This document shows, one piece after another, positions 42,348-51,110 of a stretch of 64,000 nt of DNA. A program made the translations under genes and the position numbers. Each line of letters begins with the position of its first letter. Position 1 is the first letter of the stretch. This DNA comes from Alteriqipengyuania bathyomarina_B (GTDB taxonomy: Bacteria; Pseudomonadota; Alphaproteobacteria; Sphingomonadales; Sphingomonadaceae), in NCBI RefSeq assembly GCF_038594605.1, contig NZ_JBCFZM010000001.1, forward strand, positions 434,001 to 498,000. Reading direction: 5' to 3'. A model generated the notes under the pieces. The model was given only the letters and a program-made list of their open reading frames with translations. It was not told the DNA's origin and did no database searches.

Positions 42348-44285
42348 CTAGTTCGTCGCGCCGGTCAGCTCGCGGCGGACCGCGGCCACGGCATCGTCGC
42401 TCTGTTCCACGCCAACTTCACTGCGGATGGCGACGCGCATCTGGTCGCCATATTCGCGCAGCAGAATCTGGCCGTAGCCAGCGCGGGCCTGGCCGATCAG
42501 CGGATCGTCCGCGTCCAGTTCCCCAGCGGTGACATCCTCCAGCGCGACGAGGAAATAGCCCTGGTCGCCCGGTGCGGGGAGCCGCTTGGCCGAGCCCTCG
42601 GTCATCGCGAACATCAGCGCGATCGGCGGATTGGGCTGCTGCTGCTGCATCAACTGCTCACGCGTGACGTTGACCGGGCGTGCCGGCGGCAGCGGCGTAT
42701 CTTCCGCACGCATCGCCGCGGCCAGGGTGCTGCCCGAATTGACGCGCTTGAGAATGCGGTCCGCGGCCTTGCGCGCTTCTTTCTGCCCTTCGGCGAGTTT
42801 CCACATCACCGAAACCTCCTCGCGGATTTCGGCCAGCGGCGGGGCGGCGGAAGGCGTGATCGATTCGGTCTCGAACAGGATGAAGGTGTCGCCACCCTGG
42901 CCCTGCGCGATCTGCGGCCGGCCCTCTTCCATTTGGAACACCGTGGTCAGCAGCGGCTGCACTTCGGGTGGCGCGCGTTCGCCCTGCTCGCCATCGAAGA
43001 CGGCACCCGAGGCGAGGAGCGGAGCGGTGACCTTGGCATCGAGGTCGAGGCCTTCGGCGACCTGTCGGAACGATTCGCCGCTGTTCATGCGATTTTCGAT
43101 CTCGGAAGCGAATTCGTTGATCGCGCTCCGCTCCTTCTCGTTCCGGATCGCCTGCTCGATTTCGGGCCGGGCTTCGGCGAGCGACCGTGCGGCGATCGGG
43201 GTAACGTCGTCGATCCGCACGACATGGAAGCCAAGCGGGCTGCGCGCGATTTCGGCAACGTCGCCTTCATCGGCGGAGAACACCGCGCTGGCGACCGCGT
43301 CGTTGACCTGCTGGGCGTAAGCCTCGCGCCGGATCGGGCCGATCTCCGCCGATTCCAGGCCCGCGTCGCGCGCAACCGAGGCGAACGAGGCGCCGCCTTC
43401 GATCCGGTCGCGGAAGCTTTCCGCCGCCTGCCGGGTGGGCACGATCAGCTGGGTGAAAGTGCGTTCCTCGCTGGCGCGATAGAGGTCGGCGTTTTCCTGG
43501 TAACGGGCGCGGATTTCGGCCTGCGTCGGCTGAATTTCGTTGCCCATCGCGTCGGTGTCGAACACCGCGTAGCGCACCCGGCGCCGTTCCGGCAGGATGA
43601 AATCGCTGCGATTCTCGCGGTAGAATTTCTGCAGCTGCTCGTCCGTCGGGTCTTCATCGGGGAGGAATTGCTGCGAGGGGACGAGCGCGATCGAGCCTTC
43701 GCGCCGCTCGCGCAGCTGCGTGGCGTAACGCTTCACGATCGAGTCCGGCAGCCTTGCGCCGAACACCGCCGGGATCAGCACCTGGCGGGCGACCAGCCCG
43801 TCGCTCAGATCCTCGCGCACCAGCTGGTCGGTCAGACCCTGCCGCTGGAGCGCCTGACGATAGAGGCTCTCGTTGAAATTGCCGTCCGGGCCCTGAAACG
43901 CGGGAATCTGCATGATCTCGCTATTGATCAGGTTATCGCCCACGCGCAGCCCGAGCATGCGTCCGTATTCCGACACCGAAACCCGTTCGAGCAAGTCGTT
44001 GAGTGCCATCGTCAGGCCGCCTTCGGCGAGGAATTCCTCCAGCGACATGGTCGGGTCGTTGCTTTGTACCTGGCGGAACGCGTTGTTGGCCGATTCACGC
44101 AGTTCTGCGGTGGTCACTTCCTCGTCGCCGACCACGGCCACGTTGTTGGTGCCCGACAGGCCCCCGAAAGTGCCGGTGGTCGACACGTCGGCGCTGGCAA
44201 AGGCGAGCGCGATCAGCACGAGAAAGCCGATCGTGATGGCGAGGCCGATCTTGGACTGGAAGAAGGAACGGAAGAAATTGATCAT
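42348..44285 (-). CDS. ppiD: SurA/PpiD-type peptidylprolyl isomerase, membrane anchored
   Basis: A 645-residue protein with one N-terminal transmembrane helix (about residues 13-33), a SurA-like N-terminal chaperone domain, and a parvulin-type rotamase domain near residues 270-365 (ending in FHVVRIDDVTP). A long C-terminal chaperone region follows. It assists folding of outer-membrane and secreted proteins in the periplasm. Start at 44285; the longer open frame upstream has no supporting features. It heads the minus-strand run into trpE and is divergent from tpiA. Confidence 0.93.
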   Translation of the reverse strand: MINFFRSFFQSKIGLAITIGFLVLIALAFASADVSTTGTFGGLSGTNNVAVVGDEEVTTAELRESANNAFRQVQSNDPTMSLEEFLAEGGLTMALNDLLERVSVSEYGRMLGLRVGDNLINSEIMQIPAFQGPDGNFNESLYRQALQRQGLTDQLVREDLSDGLVARQVLIPAVFGARLPDSIVKRYATQLRERREGSIALVPSQQFLPDEDPTDEQLQKFYRENRSDFILPERRRVRYAVFDTDAMGNEIQPTQAEIRARYQENADLYRASEERTFTQLIVPTRQAAESFRDRIEGGASFASVARDAGLESAEIGPIRREAYAQQVNDAVASAVFSADEGDVAEIARSPLGFHVVRIDDVTPIAARSLAEARPEIEQAIRNEKERSAINEFASEIENRMNSGESFRQVAEGLDLDAKVTAPLLASGAVFDGEQGERAPPEVQPLLTTVFQMEEGRPQIAQGQGGDTFILFETESITPSAAPPLAEIREEVSVMWKLAEGQKEARKAADRILKRVNSGSTLAAAMRAEDTPLPPARPVNVTREQLMQQQQPNPPIALMFAMTEGSAKRLPAPGDQGYFLVALEDVTAGELDADDPLIGQARAGYGQILLREYGDQMRVAIRSEVGVEQSDDAVAAVRRELTGATN

Positions 44286-44418
44286 CGAATGACGGGCCTT
44301 GGCGGATGGGGCGATGCTATAATGGAGCTTTATCGGCCTGCGCACGCGAAGGAAACGCACTTGCAGACCGGCGCGACCCTTAAATGGGCAGCCGGGGTGC
44401 CGCAAGGCCACGCATTAC

Positions 44419-44454
44419 GGGTTTTGACGTGGGTGTCGCTACGTGGGTTTTGAC
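44419..44454 (+). repeat. Direct repeat in the ppiD-tpiA intergenic region
   Basis: The ten bases GGGTTTTGAC occur at 44419 and 44445, a 26-base period. The second copy supplies the -35 of a candidate tpiA promoter, so the pair could be an activator or repressor site. Confidence 0.4.
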
Positions 44455-44478
44455 TGTCCGGGATTGCTTCGCTACCGA
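44450..44478 (+). promoter_or_regulatory. Candidate tpiA promoter
   Basis: TTGACT, 17 bases, then TACCGA. The -35 is good and the -10 weak. It would give a leader of about 65 bases. Confidence 0.35.
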
Positions 44479-44547
44479 CCGGCAGCTGCGTACGGAACGA
44501 ACCGTCGCGCACCACATTTCGAAAAACACAACAGGAAACTATACGGA

Positions 44548-45318
44548 ATGGCGAACCGCCCTTTCATCGTTGGCAACTGGAAAATGCACGGCACGCGCGC
44601 GATGCTGTCCGAAGCGCGTGCGATCGATCGCGCAGCGCAACGACTGATGCAGGTGGAGATTGCCCTCGCTCCACCGTTCACCCTGATTCACCCGGTTCGG
44701 CGCGAAGCCGAGCAGATCGGCGTCGGCGCGCAGGATTGCCATCCGGCGGATGGCGGCGCGCATACCGGCGACATTTCCGCCGCGATGGTCGCCGATGCGG
44801 GCGCTGGCTTCGTCATTCTCGGCCATAGCGAACGCCGCGATGGCCATGGCGAGAAGGACAAGCTGGTCGCCGAGAAGGCGCAGGCCGCGTTCGATGCGGG
44901 CCTGAAGGTCATCCTGTGCTGCGGCGAGCCGATGGCCAAGCGCGAAGCGGGCAAGGCGGTCGAGCATGTGCTGCGTCAGATCAAGGCCTCGCTGCCCACC
45001 GAGATCGAGGAGCCGGGCGAGCGGCTGACCATCGCCTACGAACCGATCTGGGCGATCGGCAGCGGCGCTGCGGCGGGCGTAGAAGACATTTCGGAAATGC
45101 ACTCCGCGATCCGCGAATACCTGGTCAAGACCTTCGGCGAGGAAGCGGGCACCGCGATCCGGATCATCTATGGCGGTTCGGTCAATGCGGACAACGCGGC
45201 AGAAATCATTGCGGCGGACGAGGTGGACGGAGCGCTGGTCGGCGGGGCGAGCCTGTCTGCCGAAAGCTTCATGAACATCGTGCTGGCCGCGCAGGAAGTG
45301 ATCGCCAACCGGGATTAG
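44548..45318 (+). CDS. tpiA: Triosephosphate isomerase
   Basis: A 256-residue glycolytic enzyme interconverting dihydroxyacetone phosphate and glyceraldehyde 3-phosphate. Active-site residues are Asn10 and Lys12 (VGNWKMHG), His93 (GHSERRDGH) and Glu165 (AYEPIWAIG); the phosphate loop IYGGSVN is also present. The ATG at 44548 is preceded by an AGGAAA-type site. Confidence 0.97.
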   Translation: MANRPFIVGNWKMHGTRAMLSEARAIDRAAQRLMQVEIALAPPFTLIHPVRREAEQIGVGAQDCHPADGGAHTGDISAAMVADAGAGFVILGHSERRDGHGEKDKLVAEKAQAAFDAGLKVILCCGEPMAKREAGKAVEHVLRQIKASLPTEIEEPGERLTIAYEPIWAIGSGAAAGVEDISEMHSAIREYLVKTFGEEAGTAIRIIYGGSVNADNAAEIIAADEVDGALVGGASLSAESFMNIVLAAQEVIANRD

Positions 45319-45399
45319 CTCGAGCGCCGCCGCGCTTGCGTCGCGGCGTGCCAGTTCCTAGCTCTCATCACATCAATTCTTCGAAAGCAGTAACCGACA

Positions 45400-45807
45400 A
45401 TGTTTCTCTTCCTCACCGTTCTCCAGGCACTGGTCGCCGCTGCGCTGGTCGGCGTGATCCTGATGCAGCGTTCCGAAGGCGGGGGGCTGGGCATCGGCGG
45501 CGGCGGCTCGCCGGGCGGAATGATGAGCGCGCGCGGCGCGGCGGACTTCCTGACCCGCGCTACGCGCTGGCTGGCGGTGGCTTTCGTCGTTCTGTCGATC
45601 ATCCTCGCATCGATGGCGGTGGACATGTCGGGCGGCGATGCGATCGAATCGACGCTGGACCGCAATGTCGGCACGACCGCACCTGCGGTTGCGCCCGATC
45701 CGCTGGCAGAGAACGGCCCGCTCGACAGCGAAGGGCTCGACGGCGATCCGCCGGTCGATTCGGTGCCCGAAGGCAACTCGGACCCGCTCGCAGGCGCGAC
45801 CGAATAA
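45400..45807 (+). CDS. secG: Preprotein translocase subunit SecG
   Basis: A 135-residue SecG. The first helix is FLTVLQALVAAALVGVILMQ, then GGGLGIGGGGSPGGMMSARG and LTRATRWLAVAFVVLSI as the second helix. A hydrophilic acidic/Pro-rich tail of about 60 residues follows, usual in this group. It is 81 bases after tpiA and 88 before pyrG, the common tpiA-secG-pyrG order. Confidence 0.95.
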   Translation: MFLFLTVLQALVAAALVGVILMQRSEGGGLGIGGGGSPGGMMSARGAADFLTRATRWLAVAFVVLSIILASMAVDMSGGDAIESTLDRNVGTTAPAVAPDPLAENGPLDSEGLDGDPPVDSVPEGNSDPLAGATE

Positions 45808-45895
45808 ATTTCATCCGGAAATTCGGGGATTGCGGCGAGCAGCGCTTCGCAGCGGCTTGCCTTTGCCCGTCAACGCCACGTAAGGCTCACCTCCC

Positions 45896-47530
45896 ATGGC
45901 GCGGTATATCTTCATCACCGGCGGCGTGGTCTCCTCGCTCGGCAAAGGTCTCATGGCGGCATCGCTCGGCGCGTTGCTGCAGGCGCGTGGCTACAAGGTC
46001 CGCATCCGTAAGTTCGACCCCTATCTGAACGTCGATCCGGGGACGATGAGCCCCTATCAGCACGGTGAGGTCTACGTGACCGACGACGGGGCGGAGACCG
46101 ACCTCGATCTGGGTCATTACGAGCGCTTTACCGGCGTTTCCGCGCACCAGGGCGACAACATCACCTCGGGCCGGGTCTATCAGGACATCATCGCCAAGGA
46201 GCGTCGCGGCGACTATCTGGGCGCGACGGTTCAGGTCGTTCCGCACGTCACCGACGCGATCAAGGCGTTCGCGCTGGCCGACCAGGGCGACCACGATTTC
46301 ATCCTGTGCGAGATCGGCGGCACGGTCGGCGACATCGAATCGCTGCCCTTCATGGAAGCGATTCGCCAACTGCGTAACGAGCTGGAGCCCATGCAGACGC
46401 TGAGCGTCCATGTGACGCTGGTGCCCTACATCGCCGCCGCCGGAGAACTGAAGACCAAGCCGACGCAGCATTCAGTGCGCGAACTGGCCAGCCTAGGGAT
46501 CAAGCCCGACGTTCTGCTGTGCCGCGCCGAGCATCCGATTCCGGATAGCGAACGCCAGAAAATCGCGAATTTCTGCAACGTGCGCCAGCAGGCGGTGATT
46601 CCGGCTCTCGATGCCAAATCGATCTACGCGGTGCCGCTTCAGTACCACCAGGAAGGGCTCGACGCCGAGGTGCTGCGCGGATTCGGCATCACCGATGCAC
46701 CCGCGCCCGATCTTTCGCCGTGGCGCGAAGTCACCGACCGCTATTTCAACCCTGAAGGCGAAGTCACCATCGGCGTGGTCGGCAAGTATGTCGGCCTCAA
46801 GGACGCGTACAAGAGCCTCAACGAGGCGCTCGTCCACGGTGGAATGGCGAACAAGACGAAGGTCCACCTGAAATGGATCGACGCCGAGATTTTCGAGCGC
46901 GACCCGTCTGAGATCATCGCCGAGCTCGAGCCACTTCATGGCATTCTGGTGCCCGGCGGCTTCGGCGAGCGTGGCAGCGAAGGCAAGATCGCGTCGGTCC
47001 GCTTCGCGCGCGAACGCAAGGTGCCGTTCTTCGGCATCTGTCTCGGCATGCAGATGGCGTGCATCGAAAGCGCGCGGGCGGCGGGCGTCGAAGGCGCATC
47101 CTCGACCGAGTTCGGCGATACCGATGAGCCTGTGGTGGGCATCATCACCGAATGGATGACCAAGGAAGGTCTCGAAACGCGCGCTGCGGACGGCGATCTT
47201 GGCGGCACCATGCGGCTTGGCGCCTACGAAGCGAAGCTGGCGGGCAACAGCCATATCAGCGCGATCTATGGCGGCGCGACCGAAATTTCCGAACGGCATC
47301 GCCACCGCTACGAGGTCAATGGCGCCTATCGCGAGCGTCTGGAGAGTGACGGGCTGGTCTTTTCTGGCATGTCGCCCGACGGATTGCTGCCCGAAATCGT
47401 CGAGCGGCCGGATCACCCCTGGTTCGTGGGCGTACAGTTCCACCCGGAACTCAAGTCACGCCCCTTCGATCCGCATCCCCTGTTTGCAGGCTTTGTTGCC
47501 GCAGCACTCAGGCAATCGCGTTTGGTATAG
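45896..47530 (+). CDS. pyrG: CTP synthase
   Basis: A 544-residue enzyme aminating UTP to CTP with glutamine. The N-terminal synthase domain starts ARYIFITGGVVSSLGKG and contains KFDPYLNVDPGTMSP. The C-terminal glutaminase domain has Cys382 in FFGICLGMQMA and the His/Glu pair in VQFHPELKSRPF. Length normal. Confidence 0.98.
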   Translation: MARYIFITGGVVSSLGKGLMAASLGALLQARGYKVRIRKFDPYLNVDPGTMSPYQHGEVYVTDDGAETDLDLGHYERFTGVSAHQGDNITSGRVYQDIIAKERRGDYLGATVQVVPHVTDAIKAFALADQGDHDFILCEIGGTVGDIESLPFMEAIRQLRNELEPMQTLSVHVTLVPYIAAAGELKTKPTQHSVRELASLGIKPDVLLCRAEHPIPDSERQKIANFCNVRQQAVIPALDAKSIYAVPLQYHQEGLDAEVLRGFGITDAPAPDLSPWREVTDRYFNPEGEVTIGVVGKYVGLKDAYKSLNEALVHGGMANKTKVHLKWIDAEIFERDPSEIIAELEPLHGILVPGGFGERGSEGKIASVRFARERKVPFFGICLGMQMACIESARAAGVEGASSTEFGDTDEPVVGIITEWMTKEGLETRAADGDLGGTMRLGAYEAKLAGNSHISAIYGGATEISERHRHRYEVNGAYRERLESDGLVFSGMSPDGLLPEIVERPDHPWFVGVQFHPELKSRPFDPHPLFAGFVAAALRQSRLV

Positions 47531-47555
47531 TTTTCACGTACTTGCGTGATGACTT

Positions 47556-47590
47556 AAGGGTTCAAAGACGAACCCCCTTTATCTTTACCA
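47556..47590 (+). terminator. Probable pyrG terminator
   Basis: The stem GGGTTC/GAACCC with loop AAAGAC is followed by CCTTTATCTTT. It lies 27 bases after the pyrG stop. Confidence 0.6.
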
Positions 47591-47773
47591 TAATTTGGGT
47601 CATAGCCGCGCCCTCGCGTTGTGGGGGCAACGCTTCTTGGGGGTGCCCAATTCAAGAGCTTGTCCCGGGTTTGATCGTCTTCTGCGACCCGGACGGCCAG
47701 ACTCGGTCAAGGCGGCGTAAGCCGTGGGGCGGTTCCTTCGGAGCCGCCCCAAAACGCGCCTCAATATTCTGAT

Positions 47774-47814
47774 TTTAAAGTAAAAGCCCGCCGCCTCTAG
47801 GAGAGACGACGGGC
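47774..47814 (-). terminator. Terminator of the hsp20 gene
   Basis: On the minus strand a 13-bp stem (GCCCGTCGTCTCT with AGAGGCGGCGGGC, two G-U pairs) is followed by TTTTACTTTAAAA. It lies about 43 bases after the stop codon of the heat-shock gene. Confidence 0.75.
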
Positions 47815-47856
47815 CGTTGTGATGCGCAGATCAAGCTACGCGGGGCAGGGCGAGCG

Positions 47857-48351
47857 CTAGGCGGCGTCCTTGCCGCGCTCCGCGTCGCCATCGTCCGATG
47901 CATCGACGATGCTGAGCGAGGATTTCTGCTGCCCGTTGATCGCGATCTTCTTGGGCTTCATCGCCTCGGGCACTTCGCGCACCAGATCGATCACCAGCAG
48001 TCCGTCTGCGAGGTCGGCACTGGCGACACGCACGTGGTCGGCCAGTTCGAAGCGGCGCTCAAACCCGCGATTGGCGATCCCGAGATGCAGCATCTCGCTC
48101 TCGGCAGCCTTCGCTTCGTCCTGCTTGCGACCAGTGATGGTCAGCAGGTTCTGCTGCGCGGTGATGTCGATATCATCCGCGCGGAAGCCCGCGAGTGCCA
48201 GCGTGATGCGGAAATCATCCTCGCCGCGCTTCTCGATGTTGAAAGGGGGGTAGTTGTCGCCGCTGTTGCGGACCGAGCTTTCGAGCAGGTCGAACAGGTG
48301 GTCGAAACCGACCGTGCTGCGGCGATAGGGCGTAAAATCGATACGTGCCAT
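47857..48351 (-). CDS. Small heat shock protein, Hsp20/IbpA family
   Basis: A 164-residue ATP-independent chaperone. The N-terminus MARIDFTPYRRSTVGFDHLF is typical of the IbpA class. The alpha-crystallin domain spans about 36-135, with NIEKRGEDDFRITLALAGF and the dimer loop GIANRGFERRFEL, and the C-terminal IxI-type motif lies near KKIAINGQ. The acidic C-terminal tail aids solubility. Monocistronic, with its own terminator. Divergent from the glutaredoxin gene. Confidence 0.95.
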   Translation of the reverse strand: MARIDFTPYRRSTVGFDHLFDLLESSVRNSGDNYPPFNIEKRGEDDFRITLALAGFRADDIDITAQQNLLTITGRKQDEAKAAESEMLHLGIANRGFERRFELADHVRVASADLADGLLVIDLVREVPEAMKPKKIAINGQQKSSLSIVDASDDGDAERGKDAA

Positions 48352-48494
48352 TGAAACAAATCCTCCATTGAGCGATTCTGTTAGTCACAAGCTGTCCGGA
48401 TCGACCCATCGTGGCATCGCCGGACGGAATTTATGTAGGGTGGCTTGCAGACCGTGCAAGAGCCCGCTCACAGCGAACACGCGAGGGACAATCA

Positions 48495-48755
48495 GTGGCA
48501 GCTAAAGTCGATATCTATACCAAGTTCGGATGCGGATACTGCTTCCGTGCCAAATCGCTACTCGAGCAGAAGGGCGTCGATTTCAACGAGTACGACATCA
48601 CTATGGGCGGCGAGAAGAAGGACGAGATGCAGGAGCGTGCGCCCAATGCGCGCACCGTGCCCCAGATCTTCATCGGCGATACTCACGTGGGCGGATCGGA
48701 CGAGCTCGCCGCGCTGGATCGCGAAGGCAAGCTTGATGAGATGCTGGCCGGCTGA
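48495..48755 (+). CDS. grxC: Glutaredoxin 3
   Basis: An 86-residue glutathione-dependent dithiol reductase. The active site FGCGYCFRAK gives Cys13 and Cys16 (CGYC instead of the usual CPYC), and TVPQIFIG holds the cis-proline. The GTG at 48495 with a GAGG site is preferred; the longer frame upstream lacks support. Its stop overlaps the amidase start. Confidence 0.94.
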   Translation: MAAKVDIYTKFGCGYCFRAKSLLEQKGVDFNEYDITMGGEKKDEMQERAPNARTVPQIFIGDTHVGGSDELAALDREGKLDEMLAG

Positions 48756-49582
48756 TGAGCCGCATCGCGGTTCTTCAGATGACCTCCGGCATCGATCCGG
48801 AGGTGAACGCGAATGCGATCATCGCGGCGATGGCCGATGCACGCGAGGGCGGGGCGGACATGCTGTTTGCGCCCGAGATGGCGCTGTTGCTCGACCGCGA
48901 CCGCAAGCGTGCCACCGGAGCGATGGACGATCCGGGCTATCCCGGCATCGTCGACCGGCTGTGCGCGGCGGCGAAGGAGCACGCTATCTGGGCGACTTTC
49001 GGCCTGCCGGTAAGGTTGGAAAATGCGATGCTCGCCAATCGGTCGCTGCTGATCGCACCGTCGGGTGAGATCGCGGCGCAGTACGACAAGCTCCATATGT
49101 TCGATGTCGATCTCGACACCGGCGAGAGCTGGCGCGAGTCGAATGCCTATCTGGCGGGTGAGGCGCTGGGTGTCGCCGACGAAACGCCTGCCGGCAGGCT
49201 TGGTCTGACGATCTGTTACGACATCCGCTTTCCCGCGCTGTTCGACGCGCTGGGTAGGGCGAAGTGCGACATGATCGCGATTCCCGCCGCCTTCACCGTG
49301 CCCACGGGCACCGCGCACTGGCATACGCTGGTGCGCGCCCGCGCGATCGAGGCCAGCGCCTTCGTGGTCGCGGCCGCGCAGGTCGGCGAGCATGCCGACG
49401 GGCGCACGACCTATGGCCATAGCCTGGTGGTCGACCCGTGGGGCGACGTATTGCTGGATATGGGCGGAGATGAGGCCGGGCTCGGATTCGCCGAAATCGA
49501 CCCGGACCGGATCGCCAAGGTGCGCAAACAAGTGCCCAGCCTTGCCAATCGCCGCGCCATTCCCGATCTGTCGCAACCATGA
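48755..49582 (+). CDS. Carbon-nitrogen hydrolase (nitrilase family amidase)
   Basis: A 275-residue nitrilase-superfamily enzyme with the Glu-Lys-Cys triad visible: Glu41 (FAPEMALL), Lys112 (YDKLHMFDVDL) and Cys154 (LTICYDIRFP). The closest type is the Nit/omega-amidase group, which hydrolyses deaminated glutathione or alpha-ketoglutaramate. Its place after glutaredoxin supports the glutathione-repair reading (inference). Overlaps the DUF1178 gene by four bases. Confidence 0.93.
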   Translation: MSRIAVLQMTSGIDPEVNANAIIAAMADAREGGADMLFAPEMALLLDRDRKRATGAMDDPGYPGIVDRLCAAAKEHAIWATFGLPVRLENAMLANRSLLIAPSGEIAAQYDKLHMFDVDLDTGESWRESNAYLAGEALGVADETPAGRLGLTICYDIRFPALFDALGRAKCDMIAIPAAFTVPTGTAHWHTLVRARAIEASAFVVAAAQVGEHADGRTTYGHSLVVDPWGDVLLDMGGDEAGLGFAEIDPDRIAKVRKQVPSLANRRAIPDLSQP

Positions 49583-50055
49583 TCGTGTTCGACCTTGCCT
49601 GCGACGACGGCCATCGCTTCGAGGCTTGGTTCCGCTCGTCCTCCGCATTCGAGGAACAGGGCGCGAAGGGCCTGTTGGTCTGCCCGCATTGCGGTTCGGG
49701 AGCGGTAAGGAAAGCGCCAATGGCTCCCGCCGTTCCCGCGAAAGGCAATGTGCAGCGTGCGGATCTTCCGGCCAAGGTCGAAAGCGATGCCGACCAGAGC
49801 CAGGGCGGTGCGCTGCCGCCTGCGCTCAAGGAAGCGATGGCGAAGCTCGCCAAGCTGCAGGCCGAGACGATCAAGGACAGCACCTATGTCGGCAGCAAGT
49901 TCGCCGAGGAAAGCCGCGCGATGCACTATGGCGAGAAGGATGCGGCGCTGATTCACGGCAAGGCCGATGCAAAGGAAGCGCGCGAACTTCTGGAAGAAGG
50001 CATCACCATCGCGCCGCTGCTGGTCCCCTTCACGCCACCCGACGAGACCAACTGA
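49579..50055 (+). CDS. DUF1178 family protein
   Basis: A 158-residue protein beginning MIVFDLACDDGHRFEAWF, followed by CPHCGS near residue 35. The Cys/His pairs suggest a small zinc-ribbon at the N-terminus, and the rest is helical. The DUF1178 family is widespread in proteobacteria without an assigned role. Translationally coupled to the amidase gene (ATGA). Confidence 0.93.
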   Translation: MIVFDLACDDGHRFEAWFRSSSAFEEQGAKGLLVCPHCGSGAVRKAPMAPAVPAKGNVQRADLPAKVESDADQSQGGALPPALKEAMAKLAKLQAETIKDSTYVGSKFAEESRAMHYGEKDAALIHGKADAKEARELLEEGITIAPLLVPFTPPDETN

Positions 50056-50116
50056 GCACCATTGCTGCTTCGCGCATTGCGGCCGCACGACGACTGCCGA
50101 TAACGCCGCGCCCGGC

Positions 50117-50153
50117 GCACCCGTAGATCGGGTGGATAGAGCATCGGATCCCT
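50117..50153 (+). pseudogene. Degenerate 5' half of a tRNA-Arg copy
   Basis: About 37 bases match the 5' half of the tRNA-Arg(CCT) at 50269 (acceptor 5' strand, D-arm and anticodon stem start, GTGGATAGAGCATCGGAT). There are changes in the acceptor strand and D-stem, and the 3' half is lost. The similarity extends about 58 bases upstream, so the unit 50059-50153 is a duplicate of 50212-50303. Confidence 0.75.
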
Positions 50154-50268
50154 TGCCGGAGCCGCGTAGCGGCGGAGACGACCGGAGCGTTAGCGGAGGT
50201 CTATCCGGGGGCCATTGCGGCTTCCCTCATTGCGGCGCACGGCGACTGCCGATAAACCCGCGCCCGGC

Positions 50269-50345
50269 GCGCCCGTAGCTCAGGTGGATAGAGCATCGGA
50301 TTCCTAATCCGGGGGCCACAGGTTCGAGTCCTGTCGGGCGCACCA
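50269..50345 (+). tRNA. tRNA-Arg (anticodon CCT)
   Basis: A full cloverleaf can be drawn. The acceptor is GCGCCCG/CGGGCGC, the D-arm is GCTC...GAGC, and the anticodon stem TCGGA/TCCGG encloses the loop TTCCTAA with anticodon CCT. The T-arm is AGGTTCGAGTCCT, the discriminator is A, and CCA is encoded. It reads AGG codons. Confidence 0.96.
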
Positions 50346-50372
50346 CGCACATTGCGAGGGGGGCAATCGCGC

Positions 50373-51107
50373 ATGACGCATAAATGGACCACAGGCTTTT
50401 CGTGGCTGGCACTCTTGCTGGCGCTCGGCGCTACGATCGTTGCGTTTACGGGGATGACGCTGGCGCGCGTCGACCGGATCGGGAAACTGGAAGGGTTCGG
50501 ATATCTCGTCCAGTCGGCGCCCTTCGCGGCAGCCGCACTGGTGATCGGGCTGATCGCGGTGATCCTGAATTGGCGTAAGGGCTGGCCCGCGCTGCGTGCA
50601 GCCGTGCCGGGTTTTTTCATTGCCCTCGGCTTCGTCGGATGTCTCGCGGTCCGCGTGGCGATGGGGGCCGACGCGCCCATGATTCACGATGCGACCACCG
50701 ACCTTGCCGACGTGCCGCAGTTCGAGGCAATCACTTTGCCCGAAGACAATCTGCGCGGATTGAGCGAGCCCAGCGAATGGGTTTCGCTGCACGAGATCGG
50801 CTATCCGGATCTGCGCAGCGTGGTGCTCGACCGGCCGGTTGCGCAGACCATTCGCGATGCCGAAAAGCTCGCCAAGGCGCGCGGCTGGACGATCCGCGCG
50901 GTCGACCCCGAAGCGGGTCGGCTGGAGGCGACCGCCTATGCGTCGTACATCCGTTTCGAAGACGAGGTCGTGATCCGCGTCCGGCCCGACGGTGCCGACC
51001 GCAGCCTGGTCGACATGCGCTCCACCAGCCGGGTCGGCATCGGTGATCTGGGTGTGAATGCAGACCGGATTCGCGACTTCCTCGAAGATCTCGCCGCAGT
51101 GCGGTAG
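50373..51107 (+). CDS. DUF1499 family membrane protein
   Basis: A 244-residue protein with three N-terminal hydrophobic helices (about 8-28, 47-66 and 74-94), then a DUF1499 domain from about residue 105 (HDATTDLADVPQF to the VGIGDLGVNADRIRDFL end). Function unknown. The ATG at 50373 has a GAGGGGGG site at the right distance. It follows the tRNA and converges on the MscS gene. Confidence 0.9.
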   Translation: MTHKWTTGFSWLALLLALGATIVAFTGMTLARVDRIGKLEGFGYLVQSAPFAAAALVIGLIAVILNWRKGWPALRAAVPGFFIALGFVGCLAVRVAMGADAPMIHDATTDLADVPQFEAITLPEDNLRGLSEPSEWVSLHEIGYPDLRSVVLDRPVAQTIRDAEKLAKARGWTIRAVDPEAGRLEATAYASYIRFEDEVVIRVRPDGADRSLVDMRSTSRVGIGDLGVNADRIRDFLEDLAAVR

Positions 51108-51110
51108 GCG

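Larger units (their letters stand above)
47531..47856. other. Structured 326-base gap between pyrG and the hsp20 gene
   Basis: No convincing coding sequence lies here. It holds the pyrG terminator (about 47556-47590), two further strong hairpins (47662-47694 and 47726-47750), and the minus-strand terminator of the heat-shock gene (47774-47814). The region between the two terminators (about 47591-47773) has no evident reason to be so structured and could encode a small RNA. Confidence 0.5.

Noticed and set aside
42234..44453. A 739-codon plus-strand open frame across ppiD
   Set aside because: Antisense shadow of ppiD/trpE. No recognisable domain, and the opposite strand encodes a full PpiD.
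45319..45399. Terminator between tpiA and secG
   Set aside because: GC-rich imperfect stem without a T-run; the genes may be co-transcribed.
47591..47773. 6S RNA, SRP RNA or tmRNA in the pyrG-hsp20 gap
   Set aside because: None of the conserved sequence blocks of these RNAs is visible, and the flanking genes are not the usual neighbours of 6S RNA.
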